A stretch of 64,000 nucleotides of DNA from Lanius collurio (lineage: Eukaryota; Chordata; Aves; Passeriformes; Laniidae): NCBI GenBank assembly GCA_020086605.1, contig JACBWW010000085.1:107442-171441 (forward strand). The letters are read 5' to 3'. How positions within the stretch are numbered: the stretch's first letter is position 1; each line of letters begins with the position of its first letter. Shown piece after piece: positions 1 through 12,800 of the stretch. Both the position numbers and the translations under genes were made by a program. Below the pieces are notes generated by a model, which had not been told where the DNA came from, did no database searches, and saw only the letters and a list, made by a program, of their open reading frames with translations.

Positions 1-832
1 GTGCTTTGATTAGAGGAACAGAGCGAGCATGGCTCGAAGGAAGGAACCAAGGGAGATAAATCAGATCTGGAACAAAGCAACAAGAACTGGCAAACTGGAG
101 CACAACCAGCAATTCCCAGAGTTGGATGCCAGAGTTGGGAAGGACAGACCAAAGCTATGGCCAGAATTTGGGAATCTTCAAGAGGCTAGAGACATTCTGG
201 ACACTTCTCTACTGATTGGTGCAAAAATAACACCTAAAGCTAAAGGCATTCATTGCTCTTCTCATTCCTCCCTCAGGGTGTTCAGTGAATTCCACAAGCA
301 CATAACTGGCACATGAATTCCATGTTTCAGTGACACCAGAGCCAGAAACATGCCAAGGACAAACCATGGACCTTCAGTGGTTTTCCAAACTGACACCCAA
401 TGTGTCAAATCACAGCCACGCTGTGAACCCACCTAACTGCCCAGTGCTCCAACTCCAAAGCCACCCTCCACTGGGGAGGAGGGTTACAAAAGCTGTCCAG
501 ACCCTGCACAGTGCCCACACTCAGATAAGCACTGAGAAAAATCAACATCCATCCCGGGATTCCAGATGTCCTTCCCACACTTGCCTAACCAGCAGCTGAT
601 CTTGAACAAGGAATATGCAAGGCCACAGGCAGAATAAATCATACGCCTTGAAAGCAGTAATTCGGTCCCAAAATCCAGTGCAAATATTCTCCGAGGATGC
701 CCGAGAGCATCTGGTCCGCCCTTGGCAGCAGGGTCCGGGACAGCCGCGGGCAGTGCCGGTTCCCGTGCGGGCACGGCGGCTGCACTGCCCCGTCCTGCCC
801 AGCAGCCGCTGCTGCAGCACCGCGGAGCAGCC
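1..832 (-). other. TPRN 3' UTR and downstream, no clear poly(A) signal
   Basis: Sequence downstream of the TPRN stop on the minus strand. The first 200 bases are CpG-rich and the remainder is ordinary AT/GC-balanced DNA. No AATAAA or ATTAAA on the minus strand was found before the window edge, so the transcript end is probably further left. The open frames at 29-316 and 330-599 (plus) have no recognisable content. Confidence 0.4.
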
Positions 833-895
833 TCAGAAATAGAGCGCGGGCTCGCTGCTGAAATCCGAGAGGCCGCCCTTCTCCGCCGGGGTGAG
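833..895 (-). CDS. TPRN: TPRN exon 4, C-terminus and stop codon
   Basis: This exon is only 63 nt: 20 codons ending in LSDFSSEPALYF and a TGA at 833-835. It follows a clean acceptor (cccacag) and begins in phase 0, matching the phase at which exon 3 ends. Human taperin ends in an almost identical LSDFRSEPALYF, which makes this the true terminus rather than read-through of exon 3, which would add only a few unrelated residues before a stop at 1692. The exon sits in a locally CpG-rich patch (about 660-930). The overlapping longer frame at 484-1083 on the same strand is in another phase and is not coding. Confidence 0.93.
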   Translation of the reverse strand, partial: LTPAEKGGLSDFSSEPALYF

Positions 896-3800
896 CTGTG
901 GGCAGAGCACAGGAACGCAGAGCAGTCAGAGCCGGGCCAAAGGAGCACCTTCACCCTTGGATGGTGCCTTGGCACCTTGCCCGGGCTAACCGGGTGTGTT
1001 TCGTTAGTCCCCCCCTCCCAACGTGCCTTGGAGTACCATAAAGTCCTGCAATAATTTGGGTTGGAAGGGGCCTTAAAACCCATCTTGTTCTAACCCCCTG
1101 CCATGGGACACCTTCCACCATCCCAGGTTGCTCCAAGACCTGTCCAGGCTGGCCTTGGACACTTCCAGGGACCCAGGGGCAGCCACCCTGTGCCAAGGAT
1201 TCGCCACCATCACAGAGAGCAATTTCTTCCCAATATCTAATCTAAATCTCTTCTCTTTAAGTTTAAAAACATTTCCCTTTGTCCTAATACCCTGCCCATG
1301 TAAAAAAACCAAAAATTAATCTCCCTCTTTTTCATAAGCCCTCTTCAGGCCCTGGAAGGGGCTCTGAGCTCTCCCTGGAGCTCTCCCCAGCTCTCCCAGC
1401 CTGGCTCCAGAGCAGAAGGGCTGCAGCACTCAGAGCATCTCCATGGCCTCCTCTGGACTTGTTCCAACAGATCCACATCTTTCCTGTGCTGAGCACAGAG
1501 TGTGGCACCTGCCTTGAGTCTCCTTCACACAGCTGGGGAGGGGCAGGTGTGTTAGTGGCAGTGGGACAGTGTGTTGGTCCCTTTGGGAGCAGTGACACAG
1601 CTCCTGGGTAGGAACACAAACACAGGTGTGCAGGGAAAGGCACATCCCATCCCATCCACTGCCCAGAACAATCCCCACCCCAAAAGGGAGCCTAAGACTT
1701 GCTTATGTATAGCCTCACCATGACTTGGTTCCCATGGGAATCAGCTTCCTTTGAGAGGGGTCCCTCTGCAGCAGGACCCTCATACTTCTGCTCCTGCCAC
1801 TCACTGAACTTCACGGAGTGCTTTGGGGTGTAGCTGGATAAATCTGCTGGAAGGAAAAAGATGAGATAAATATTCCTCACCACCCCAAAAATTAAGTGGG
1901 ACCAGGATCCCAGCAAGGACAGCCTGGAAATTGCCCATCTGCAGCTCCCTGTTCCATTAGAACTTCCCCCCACGTGGAGCCCCTTAAGGGTCTGTAGGAA
2001 ACATGGACAGTGTCAGACACTACCAGAAACCCCACAGTGCCAACACAGTGCCCCACTCACCCGAGTTAGGTGTACTGGGATGCAAAGTGCTGTTTGGGCG
2101 TGGAACATAAAAGGTACGAGATTTTTCCTCCTCTGTTTCGGAAACGTGTCCTTCCTCTTCCTCATCCTCTTCTGCCAGGGAGCTCTCTGAGGGGTACTCA
2201 AACATCGTCTGCAAACTTGTCTCGTTGAAAGAGATCTTCATCTGGACAGGAGCGAAGCAGAATTACCAGAGAGAAGCACAAGAACCCGCTGATCCCCACG
2301 CTGCCTCTGGCACAGGCCACTGCACATGCCAGGCTGCCCCTGGTTTGAAGCAGCCACTGCAGATCCCCCCATCCCTCCCCAAGTGCCTTGGTGGATCTCT
2401 TGCCACACTGAGGGAAACCCCAAAGGCAGAGCCAAATGAATGAGATGGAGGCAGGAGGCCCAGGGGTCTGGAGTCCCTCTGGCTTTGTGCCCTCTGCCAT
2501 CCCCTCACACTGATGCCCAGCAGCCAGGAGGAGCTGCCACCACATCTCTCATGGGACAGACAAGCAGGAAAACATCCACATGTTGGAAACATGACATTGC
2601 TTATTCCTGGCAACTCCTTTGTTTGTCCAAGCTCCAGAAAACACAAACATCCATGATCAGGAGTCCAATCTTGGAAGGACATTCTAGCAAAGAGCTATTT
2701 AAGCTACATAAAACAGGGCTTAAAACCAGAAGTGAGAGGAAGGAAGCAGCTAAAGGAGAGATGGTAGCAGCTGGTAGCAGACAGGGAAAATACTGGACAG
2801 GAGGGAGGCCTTAAAGGTTCTGGTTTGAAACCAGTTTTAATGTATTGTCACTAATGGCCTTTCCACGGTCACTGGGAGACTGAGAAATGAAAGTGACTCA
2901 AACATGACTTCATTAAGGGCAAACCAAAATTTTATGGTCATGAAGAAAACTGGAGAGCAAAAACACTAGAAATGGAATGGTATTTAAGAGCAACCCTTGC
3001 ACTAAGAGAAGTTCATCACCTGTGAATAACTGAGGAAGAAAGTTTGGGATTGGCTATAGGATTGTAATCATTAGGATGCTGCTTAAATAAACCAGGAATG
3101 AAACAAGGCAGTTCTGCTGGAAATAGGGACTGCCTGGCTCTCTCCTCCCTGTAACACCCAGCAGGTGGTGGAAGTAACTCCAGTTGTGCTGTTCCAAGCT
3201 GAAAAGAAAAGCTCAGGGCAGGGTTTGTTCCCCTGCAGCCCTGCCTGCCCTAATCATTACCTACCGTTGTGCTCCAGGGATCTGGTTACACATCACCTCA
3301 ACTGGTGCAGAGGAGATTCACTGGCAAAAACTTCACACCAGCAAAGTGAAGGTGGAGAAAAAGCATAACAGCCCTTTGTAAGTACTCCAAAAAAAACAAC
3401 CACCAAGGAGCAGGGAACTGCTGATGCCAGCACACAGCAGACAAACAGGGAGGAGCAGCTTGCCAGGAGTAAGTTCATGCCAGAAGTAGGGAAGTATTTA
3501 GCCAACACAGATCAAGGTTCAGGAGCAGCTGTCTAAACCAGTGTTGTGATCCCTTTACTTCTAAACACAATTAAAATTCAGCTAATAGGGTTATAAACAG
3601 AATGGAAAGGACATAGCAGCTTCTGACAGGTGGCAGGAGCCAGATGGTTCTGATCTCTCCAGATGCCGTGTAATAACTGGCCAGGAGCAAGTGCAGCACA
3701 TTTATGCCATATTTTCATCATACAGAAAATCCCCCACAGGCTGGGAAGTTGCAGCCCTCGAGCACCGTGGTGCTGCCCAGGTGTACCCATTCCCTGTCAC

Positions 3801-6800
3801 AGCAGCGGTGGGAGCACCCGAGTGACACTTTTGGGGGCTGCCAAAGTCACACCCAGATGTCCCCAAGAGCCAGAGCAGCCAGCAGGTCACTGTGCCACCT
3901 GTGCTGATCACAGACAGGAGCCCTGGATGGATCGGAGCAGGCCAGGGAGCATTTCACTGCAAAGCAATGAGGGGAGCTTAGCCCAAATCTGGGTAACAGA
4001 GGGAGCAGCTGCAGCCCCTCCACACTGCAGCCCCACAGCTGGAGCTCTGTGCTCCTCTGCCCCAGGGCAGGACAGACCTTGGACACCCCTGGCTCCTTTC
4101 CCTGCTCCCAGGAGAAGGCAGCATGGAAGCTGCATAGAGGGAACCAGCTGCCTTTCCCCATTCCCCACCCCAGCCCTGGCCAGAGCCACTCTGATTCTCC
4201 CCAAATGACACATGGGGAGAAGAATGATTCTATTTCAGAGAAAAGGGGTTGGACTAAAATGATCCTGAAGTTTAGAGCATCCCAGTTGCTGCTCCCTGAA
4301 TTTCCCATCCCTGCTGCTGACCTAGATGCTCCCTGATCCGAGCCAGGCTGTCACTGCTCACAATGTGGTGTCTGTCCTGTGGGCATGAGCCACGTTGCCA
4401 GGCACAAAGGCCACGAGGGTGGAGGTGCCCAGGGCTCCTGGAAGCTCAGGAGCTATCCCAGAACCAGACACTGCACACAGGCCACGTACCAGTGCTGCCA
4501 ATAGCACTGAAGGGCAAGGAGGACTTGGCTAAACATGGAAAACAAAGGAGACAGGGGAGATATGCCTTGGGGTTTAGTTAAGCTTGGGAGATGGAACTAA
4601 ATGTTCCTGTTTACTGCTGTCTGGAGGAAATCTCTAAGAAAAATGACTTTGAGTCCAGTTTGGACCAAAGGTGCATGCAGTGCTGGAGGAGAAAACAGCC
4701 TCAGCAGGGAGCAAAACCAACGAGCAGAACGGAGCAGAAACACCCACATCCCACACAGCGCCAGAGGCAACACCAACACCCCAAACTCAACAGCTCCCAC
4801 TCCCCACAGCCAATTCAAGCAGGAGGCCATGCTGGAGCCCTTCACACAGAGCACCCAGTCAGCCCCTGGCACCCAGGGCACAGCTGGGGCCAAGACTGCC
4901 TGCAAGGCTCACACAGGCAGTTGTGCATGGCTCGGGGGCACCACGGCACAAGTTCCCCCAAACCACACTGTCCTGCCCTAGGGCAGATCCCAGCCCCTGC
5001 TCCAGGCCCAGTCCCACAGCAGCTGAATAAAGCCCTGGGCACACCCAGGCAGAGCAAACATGAGGCACAACCAGGCACAGGATGGACCTTGGAGCACTCA
5101 GTCAGCCCTGCCTGTGGGGAGAGAGCCCCAAACCCCAAAATCTGCTGTGGCAGCACGTGAGCTCCCTTCTCTGAGTATGACATGGTTTCAGGAAGCACAA
5201 AGCAGCTCTGCTTGACCCAACAGCACAGGGAGGGAAAGAATTCAGGCAAAACCAGGGGACACACGGGGCAGAGAAACGCTCTGAGCAGCTACAGAGCACA
5301 ACTGAGCACTGTGTGTGAGGAACACAGGCAGCTTCAGTCCCAAGAACCTGCTAAAAAGGAAAACCAAGAGCCCAGTCATGGCACAGACAACAGGTTTGTA
5401 CGGCCAGCAGTGCCTTGCCAGACCACAGAGACTTTTATGGGAACACAAAAGGCAACAGGGGCTGTTTCTTTAGAAGAAAAGCGTGTCCCAGCAGAGCCAA
5501 GCTCACTGGAGCCCAGCCAGAGGCCTCTGCTCAGCCCTGTCTCAGCACTGCTTCCCCTGTTTCTGCCCCAGCAGCAGCTGCCAGTTGTGGCAAGGAAGAA
5601 TTTTGCACCCTTCAGCTGTGGATGTTTGCAGGGATTTGTCACTCTTTGCTCAGCTGGAGGCTTCACCCACAGCTGTGTCACAAACCCAGTGTCCAACCCA
5701 AACCCATACATACAAATATATAAATATAAATACTCTGCACAGCAATCAGACACGCTGGAAAGAGTAAAGCAGGCTTTTCAGGGAATATCGTGCTGTTCAA
5801 CTGATAGGTTCTTGTTGCCATAGCAAAAGTCATTTATTTATTTGCTAGGATTTGAACAGCAATGAGTAATAAAATATCCAGGAAAGAGAAGCCAGGGCAA
5901 ACATTGCCCAACAAAGCGTAAATCTGAGCAGTCATGCAGAGCTCACTTAGAAAAGGGAAGTCAACCTTGTTTCAGGCTGTCAGGACTCAGGCTGCACCCA
6001 GACCAGCCACCAAAGAACCCCCACATAAAGAGATTTATTAAAAACAAAAATAACTCATTTATTGAACCCAATTTACAGCATAAGCAGTGACAGTCAGCAG
6101 CCACCTCACCTCCAAAAAGGAGGTGGGAAAGTCTGCAAGGCAGTTTTAATGACAGAGCAAGGCCCAATGGCTTCTCACACACCAGAGACCTCTCTGGAAG
6201 TCTCTGGGGGTTAATCTGCATCCTCAGCTTTAGAAGAAATCTCCTTACTTTGGCTTTTCTCCACCCATTATCACATTTGCTGCTTGGCTGATGAGCCAAA
6301 GCCAAAGCAGGGTGTTTACATCTTTTAAACTGAAACCTCTTTGGCAATCCAAACCCTCACCTTGTAACAGTGAGGAAAAAAATAAATGTTCTAGGCATTA
6401 AAAGAATAAAATCATCCTGTAACTATATTCCAGCAGGGAGAGACCAAGTCAGCATTTGATCCCCATCACAGCAGCCCAGAACAGGGGGGCTGAGAAGGAC
6501 TGAGCCCATCTCCCTTCCCTGTCAGTGGTTCCCATCTCCCAAACCCAGGGCTCCTGCAGGAGCTGCCACCCCTGCTCTGTCCTTGGAGGAGCAGGATGGG
6601 ATGGCAAGTGGTGAGGCACAAGCTGGGCTTCCCCTCTGCCCTGCTGCCATCCCACAGCACCTCCAGCACGTCCCAACACACCAAGTGCCTCACCAGATCC
6701 AAACAGCTGAGCAGCACCAGGGATCAAGACCTGTTCTCTTCAGGTACTAATTGTCCTGTAATCATTCTCTGTCCTCAATAATTCCCAAAAAACAGGGACC

Positions 6801-9800
6801 ATACTGACTCCCAAGATATGCCAGAGGTGCCAGGTGCTGCTGGGTGTGATGTAAAGCAGCTTTTCACACCTGGTCCATCACAGGAGCACAGAATAAGCTG
6901 AGCTGGAAGGGACCCACCAGGATCACCAGCCCCTGGCCCTGCCCAGACCCCCCAACACCCCCACCCCGGGCATCCCTGGCAGCGCTGCCCAAACGCTCCT
7001 GGAGCTCTGGCAGCCTCGGGGCCGTGCCCATTCCCTGGGGAGCCTGGGCAGTGCCAGCACCCTCTGGGGGAAGAACCTTTCCCTGCTCTCCAGCCATTCC
7101 CTGGTCACCACAGACAAGAGATCAGGTCTGCCCCTCTTCTTCCCCTCACAAGGAAGTTGCCTCCTCTGAGTAGCACAGAAGGGTTTGGCTGGTATCTGCA
7201 GGAAGGGTGGACAATCCAGCATGACCACAAAGCAAAGGTCAACCAACATCTCTTGAGAGAACAAGCACACACAAAACAAGTGTTCTGAAGAACCTTGTGC
7301 TCCTGTGCCACCTCACATCCAGGCACATTTGCTGCTGCACTGGTTGTCTAAAGATTGGGTCAAGGAGATGAAAGCACAAGACATCACACCTGATACCTGA
7401 AACTACAGCCAGCTGGGAGTGTCAGCCAGCCTGGGCACACAGAGCATCCCAGGGAGGGCTGCAAGCACCCCCTGAGCTGGGCACAAAAGCTGCTCCAGCT
7501 CCAAACCCATTGGGTCGGTGGATGGAGGCTCAGACCTGTAAAAAGAGGAGGGTCTAACACAGAACAACCTCCCAGCTGCCATGGAGTGAGAGGGAAGCTC
7601 TCTGCACAGAAATAACTGTTTGTGAGACTGGAAACAGGGTAGAAGCAGAAATTTTATGGTGGACAAAGATCCCCAAAGATTTACCCTGCTCTTCCCATCT
7701 GACTAGTCCCACAGAACAGCTGATTTAGTAAAAGGAAAAGCAGTTCATAAGCTCCAAACCTCTGCAGGGACCTTCAGTTTTCCCATAGCAGTCTGCAGTC
7801 AATGATCTAGACAGTTCCCATGAGAAGAAACTTTTAGATAAAGGATTTTTGGGAAAATGAGCCATTTTCTTGGAGTTAGCAATGAGCTTGACTATGTGTC
7901 TATGCTTGTCCTGAAAACATGGTCATGTGTCAGCCCAAATTGTTGAATAACAGACAAAAACTATGTGGGCAGCTGGGAATAGCACCCTGGGGACTGCAGC
8001 AGCACCAGCACATCACCAAGGCATTTGCTATCATTGAGAAGATAAGGAGCTTTTGTGCCTCCAAAGCCTTTCCTTGACACAGAAAGAAAGGGTTTTTCCC
8101 TGACAAGTATCCCCAGGAACAGAGAGGGGACTTGAGGCTTGGTTCCTATATCGGATTAACCCTGTACTGCTATGGCTGATGCATTCTCAGTATGCCCAGA
8201 AAACTACAGATGGCACTTCAGAAATGTACTCTTCTATCATTCTGTACAAAAAGAAGAGTTTTGGGGAACTGGAATTGGCTGTGACACCACAAAATCACTT
8301 GGTCATGCTTTTCCAAAAAAATGTTTCCTGACAGTAACACTGACTTTAGCTCATTAACTGCACCTCAGTGAGTAACTGAGTAGAGCTAAGAGCACTAAAG
8401 ATTTACAGCAGGAGCATGTCAGGGAAGCCCTGTGTGGCTGGCAAAGGAGACGTTTCCTCCAGGATCACATCCCAGCTCCCAAGCCACAAGGCAAAACAAG
8501 AAAGTCTCCATTTACAAGGCAACCCACAAAGCCAGCTCTGTGTAATCAATATGCTGAAGCACATGGCAGATAGGAGCAATGCATGGAGATTCGAAATATT
8601 AAACTCCTTGTGCAAGACACAGGGAAGTTTCAAATTCCTGATGAGAAGTGACAGGGTAGGACAGCCCCAAGAGTGTGTGGGGCAGGTGGCTTGGTTAACT
8701 CTTCCCTTCACTGTGCTGGACAAGGGGAGATTCCAGTGCCCACACAAGCACAGCTGGAGCCCCAGTGTGCCAGGGCACAGAGCAGCCATTCACTCTGGAA
8801 GCCCTTTATTCCTCCTCACATCTGCAGGCAGAGGAGCCAGAGCCTTCCACAGCTTAACAAGCAATTCAAAAATTACTTACTTGGCCCTTAAGAACTGGAC
8901 AAATCTCCCTTCTTGTACAAAACAAACCTCATATGAATACACAAAGAGAGCAGGATAAATAAGGTACAATTAGTGGCAAGACTTGGTGTCATAAAAACCA
9001 CACAGAGCTCCCCAAGAGCAGAGGATTTCACAGGCAGCTCTGAGCAGCCCATTTGTAGCTACAACGAGGTGCAGCACCAGGAGCTGCCACCTCCAGACAT
9101 TTCTGTGCAACCCAGACTGCCCAGAGCAGCGCAAACAAACATCTGGGTTTGGTGCTGGAATGGGACCCATGGAGCATCATTCCATGGGAAATAGAGAGAG
9201 GCTGGGAACAGAATCACTTCCCACCCTGTCAAGGAGGTCATTCCAGACTTCAGGACCAAAAGGCTCCCATTGTATGAACAGTATCACCTGCACGACTGAG
9301 TTCATGTCTCTCTTGCCCTTTTTCTCTCTTTTAACATGCAAAAGGAACTTCCTTGATGAGAAGCAAGTGCAGCAGGTTCACCAGGAGCCTCAGGGATGTG
9401 CCCTCAGAGCTGCATTTCCACCAGCTGCAAGCGACACAACTTCCCTAAGCACACAAGTGTTTTGTCTGAGATATTTCCAACATTCCTTGCCGTGCCCACA
9501 AAGCAGCAGCTCCATCCTGCCAAGTTCCCAAGATCATCCAAAGGGCACTTCTCGGAAAACATCAGCACCAAGTTCCTCCAGCCCAGATTTTCCCAGGATG
9601 TTTGTGAAGTCACTCTGTGTGATACAGACACTTTGTGTAACTCTTCCTACACAGACTGGCAAACAAGGACATCCTCCCAGCCCCACAGACCACTGCAGTC
9701 ACTGGTTGTAAATAGGTTTTAAATTCAGGTTTCACTTGGGAGGGGGGTGAGCACAATCCCTGAGGTGAAGGAGATGCTGCTGCTGCAGCTCTTACCCAGA

Positions 9801-12800
9801 TTCCCTTTACTGCCACTGCATCCAAAATCTAAGTACTTTCATTTTCCCTACTGTTCCCCACACACAACACAGACCAGCAGGACTCCTGCCCCAGCCACCC
9901 CAGTGTCCTTCCTCTGCTCTTCTCAGAACACCATGACTACCTACTGGAAAAACCAGAGTGGGAAGGAAAACCCAAACCCGAGACAAACTGAATCCTTGAG
10001 ATGGAGGGAAATTATAAACCATCTCCAATCTGGTCCACAGATTAAGGAAACTGATTAAGAAAACGTTAACTGTAATCCTCGTGATTAGAGTTCAGAGCAC
10101 AAAGTACTTCAAATCTCCTCTCGAGCTCTGGGGCAGGCTGAGCCCTGGGCACGTCCTAACCAGCTTCAAAGCCAGGTTCAGCTCTTATTTGCGTAAGAGT
10201 TTCTATTTTAGCCCTTCTGTCCCATTCTCTGCAGTGCTGACAGCAGCAGGCAGGACATGGGGGGAAGAGAACCAGGGGATTTTGGGACCAGCTCAGACTG
10301 TCACTGCAGCACGAGGAGAAGCATGGGAGCGGTGAGGCCATGGAGAGCCTCAGTCACAGAAAGTCTCCCACTACAGAGATGAGATAAATCTGACTCATCT
10401 GCTCTGCCAGGGTTTCATACAACAAAGTCCCAGCACTTCAAGGTGCTGGCAGGTAGTGGGGAAACAAAAAACCACCCACTGCCCCACTGACAGCCTCAGG
10501 GGCAGCTTGTGAAGTGGTTTAAAAGCTGTAACTGCAGCAAATTCTGATTTCTAGTTTTCAGCCATCAACAACACAGAAAAAAAAATCAGTGGAATTAGCA
10601 AAGGGCAGGGAAATGGCCCTGTCTGGGTGAAAGAGCCTGCTGCCATCTGACAGCTAATGGAGATCATCTCCGCAGGGGAGGGACCACACTTCATCATCCG
10701 AGACACTTATTTCCTGAACATGACTTATCACTGCTGACCTCATCTCCAAAAAATGCAATACATCCATGTCAGACACTGCCAGGGCCCCTCCTTAAAGGTG
10801 GCAGATGAATCTGCCCCAACAGAGCACAGCCAGAGACAGAAAATAGAACAGGAACACACAGTTCTGCAAGAGCTAAAGAACACAAATCTCTGCCCTGACC
10901 CCTCCAAAACACAGAGATGACATCATCACAGGAATTTTTGATGAGATTTTTTTCCTTCTACCACCAGATTAATTTACTTGTGTTATGGTTAATTTACTTG
11001 TGTTATACACTGCAAAAGAAATACTTCAGGCAGCCACCAGTATTTAGACTCCACACTGTGCAGACTTGCTCCAAACAGGTCTGGGCAACAGCTGGAAATG
11101 TTGATCCCTACCAACATCCCAAGTCTACACCTGGTTCTCACAGGAGACCATCTCCAGCAGAACTGAATCGATGGAAAACTACAGAGCAAGAAGTTCAGCA
11201 GGTTAGACCAACAAAGCTGCTGCCCATGATGAAAACTGAGGAGTATTTAGAATAATTTTTTTAAAAGACTTAAGTGGGAATTTGGAAGCCACATTCAGGC
11301 ATTATTCAGCTCAAAAGATTAGGACACGGACTGTGGTAAAGTCTGTGGAAGCTGGAACTTTTTTGAAGTTCAGCTGAACATCTCTGAAGACAATCTATCT
11401 TTAGACTCCCAACTGTTTGGATCCCACCAGCCTTGTTCCTGTAATCCCTGCTCACACTGGGCTGAGACTCGCCTGCCAGCACAGGGCAAACTGCCAGCTG
11501 TGACAAGCACAAAACATTAAACCCATCAACAACCTGATGTCTGTTGGCTCTCAGGTCCTGTTATTCCCAGGGCTTTGGGTGGCCTGCCCAGAATTCACCT
11601 TCCCTGCAGCATCCCCAGGAGGTACCAGACCCTGCAGAGGACAAACACGCCGGGACTGGGGATGCACTGCAGGAGTGACACGCTGAAGGAGCAGGGTCAG
11701 GGCACGTTCTGCACACACAGGCAGAGTCCAGTTGCCAACTACAAGAGAGCCTGAAGCCTAAAGCCAGCTCATGGGGAGCCTGGCTGGCTCTGCAACGCTC
11801 TGTCCTTCCCCAGCTCTCGCTCCAACACGCCAACCACATGCTCTGCAGAAACCCAGATTTCTATCTCACCAACAACTTTATTGTACGTTATCCTGGCAGG
11901 TAACCAAACCACCACTGACTCTTCTCAGCTCAGCTGAGCAAGATTTTATCCTCTGAGATCCCACAGATCCACATCCTGCAGCAAAGTCTTCCCTTCCTCC
12001 TGGCACTGCTATTGGGCTGAAATGCCTTCACTTCTCTGCAATAACAGAGTACAAAGAGGAGGCCGGAGCAGAGGTCACCAACAGTGTGCTGCATCCTCTG
12101 TCCCACTCCCAGTTTAGAATAAAGGTCAGTAGGTCTCCTTCCACCCCTGCAAACGTATCCTGTCCTCTCTGAGAGCTCAGCCAGCTCCTCCAGCAGCTGC
12201 CCAGCAGCTCCTGGCACATCCCTTCAGAGCTGCAAAACCATTTCTCAAACTGAGTCCAGACATTGGGATGGAAAATGGAGGCTGCATTTCTGCATTTGAA
12301 GAAAACCACTATTTTCATCTCAGAGAACAGGGGGTCCAACTGCCAGGGCTGACACCCTCCTTCCTAATAAATTCTTAGCCCTGACTGCACAGACACCCAT
12401 TGACCCACAGCATTTCCAGACCGTGCTGACCTGCTGTTTATCTCTCCCAGATTCCTGCTGGACATCACACTTTTCCAAGTCCTTGAAGTTCACTAAACAC
12501 TGGAGCATAATTAAAGACCTTTTAAAAGCAAGGTTTGGAATGGAAGATGTATAGCACAAGAAGGGCTTGTTCACCCCAAAGGACACAGGCAGCTGCTCAC
12601 TAAAACCAGCACCAGGTTTGACACCCCAGAAGAGAAAGGGGATAGGTTTTAACAAACTACTGCAGATCCCACCTCACAGGAACAGTCTGTTTCTGCCCAG
12701 TTCAGGCCAAAATCAAGTTTCTGAAAACTCTGACACAGCTACAAAACAGAACTCTTGTTTTTGGCTGGTTGCCTTGGAAACACAGAGTGATCTCTTGGGA

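Noticed and set aside
484..1083. 199-codon minus-strand frame
   Set aside because: It overlaps TPRN exon 4 in a different phase and runs into CR1-derived sequence; the conserved residues are in the other frame.
951..1312. Minus-strand frames with protein-like look
   Set aside because: They lie within a CR1 3' non-coding end and carry no reverse transcriptase or endonuclease motif.
4235..4285. Possible CR1 scrap (ggggttggactaaaatgatc)
   Set aside because: Only one short block matches and there is no tail or second block, so chance similarity cannot be excluded.
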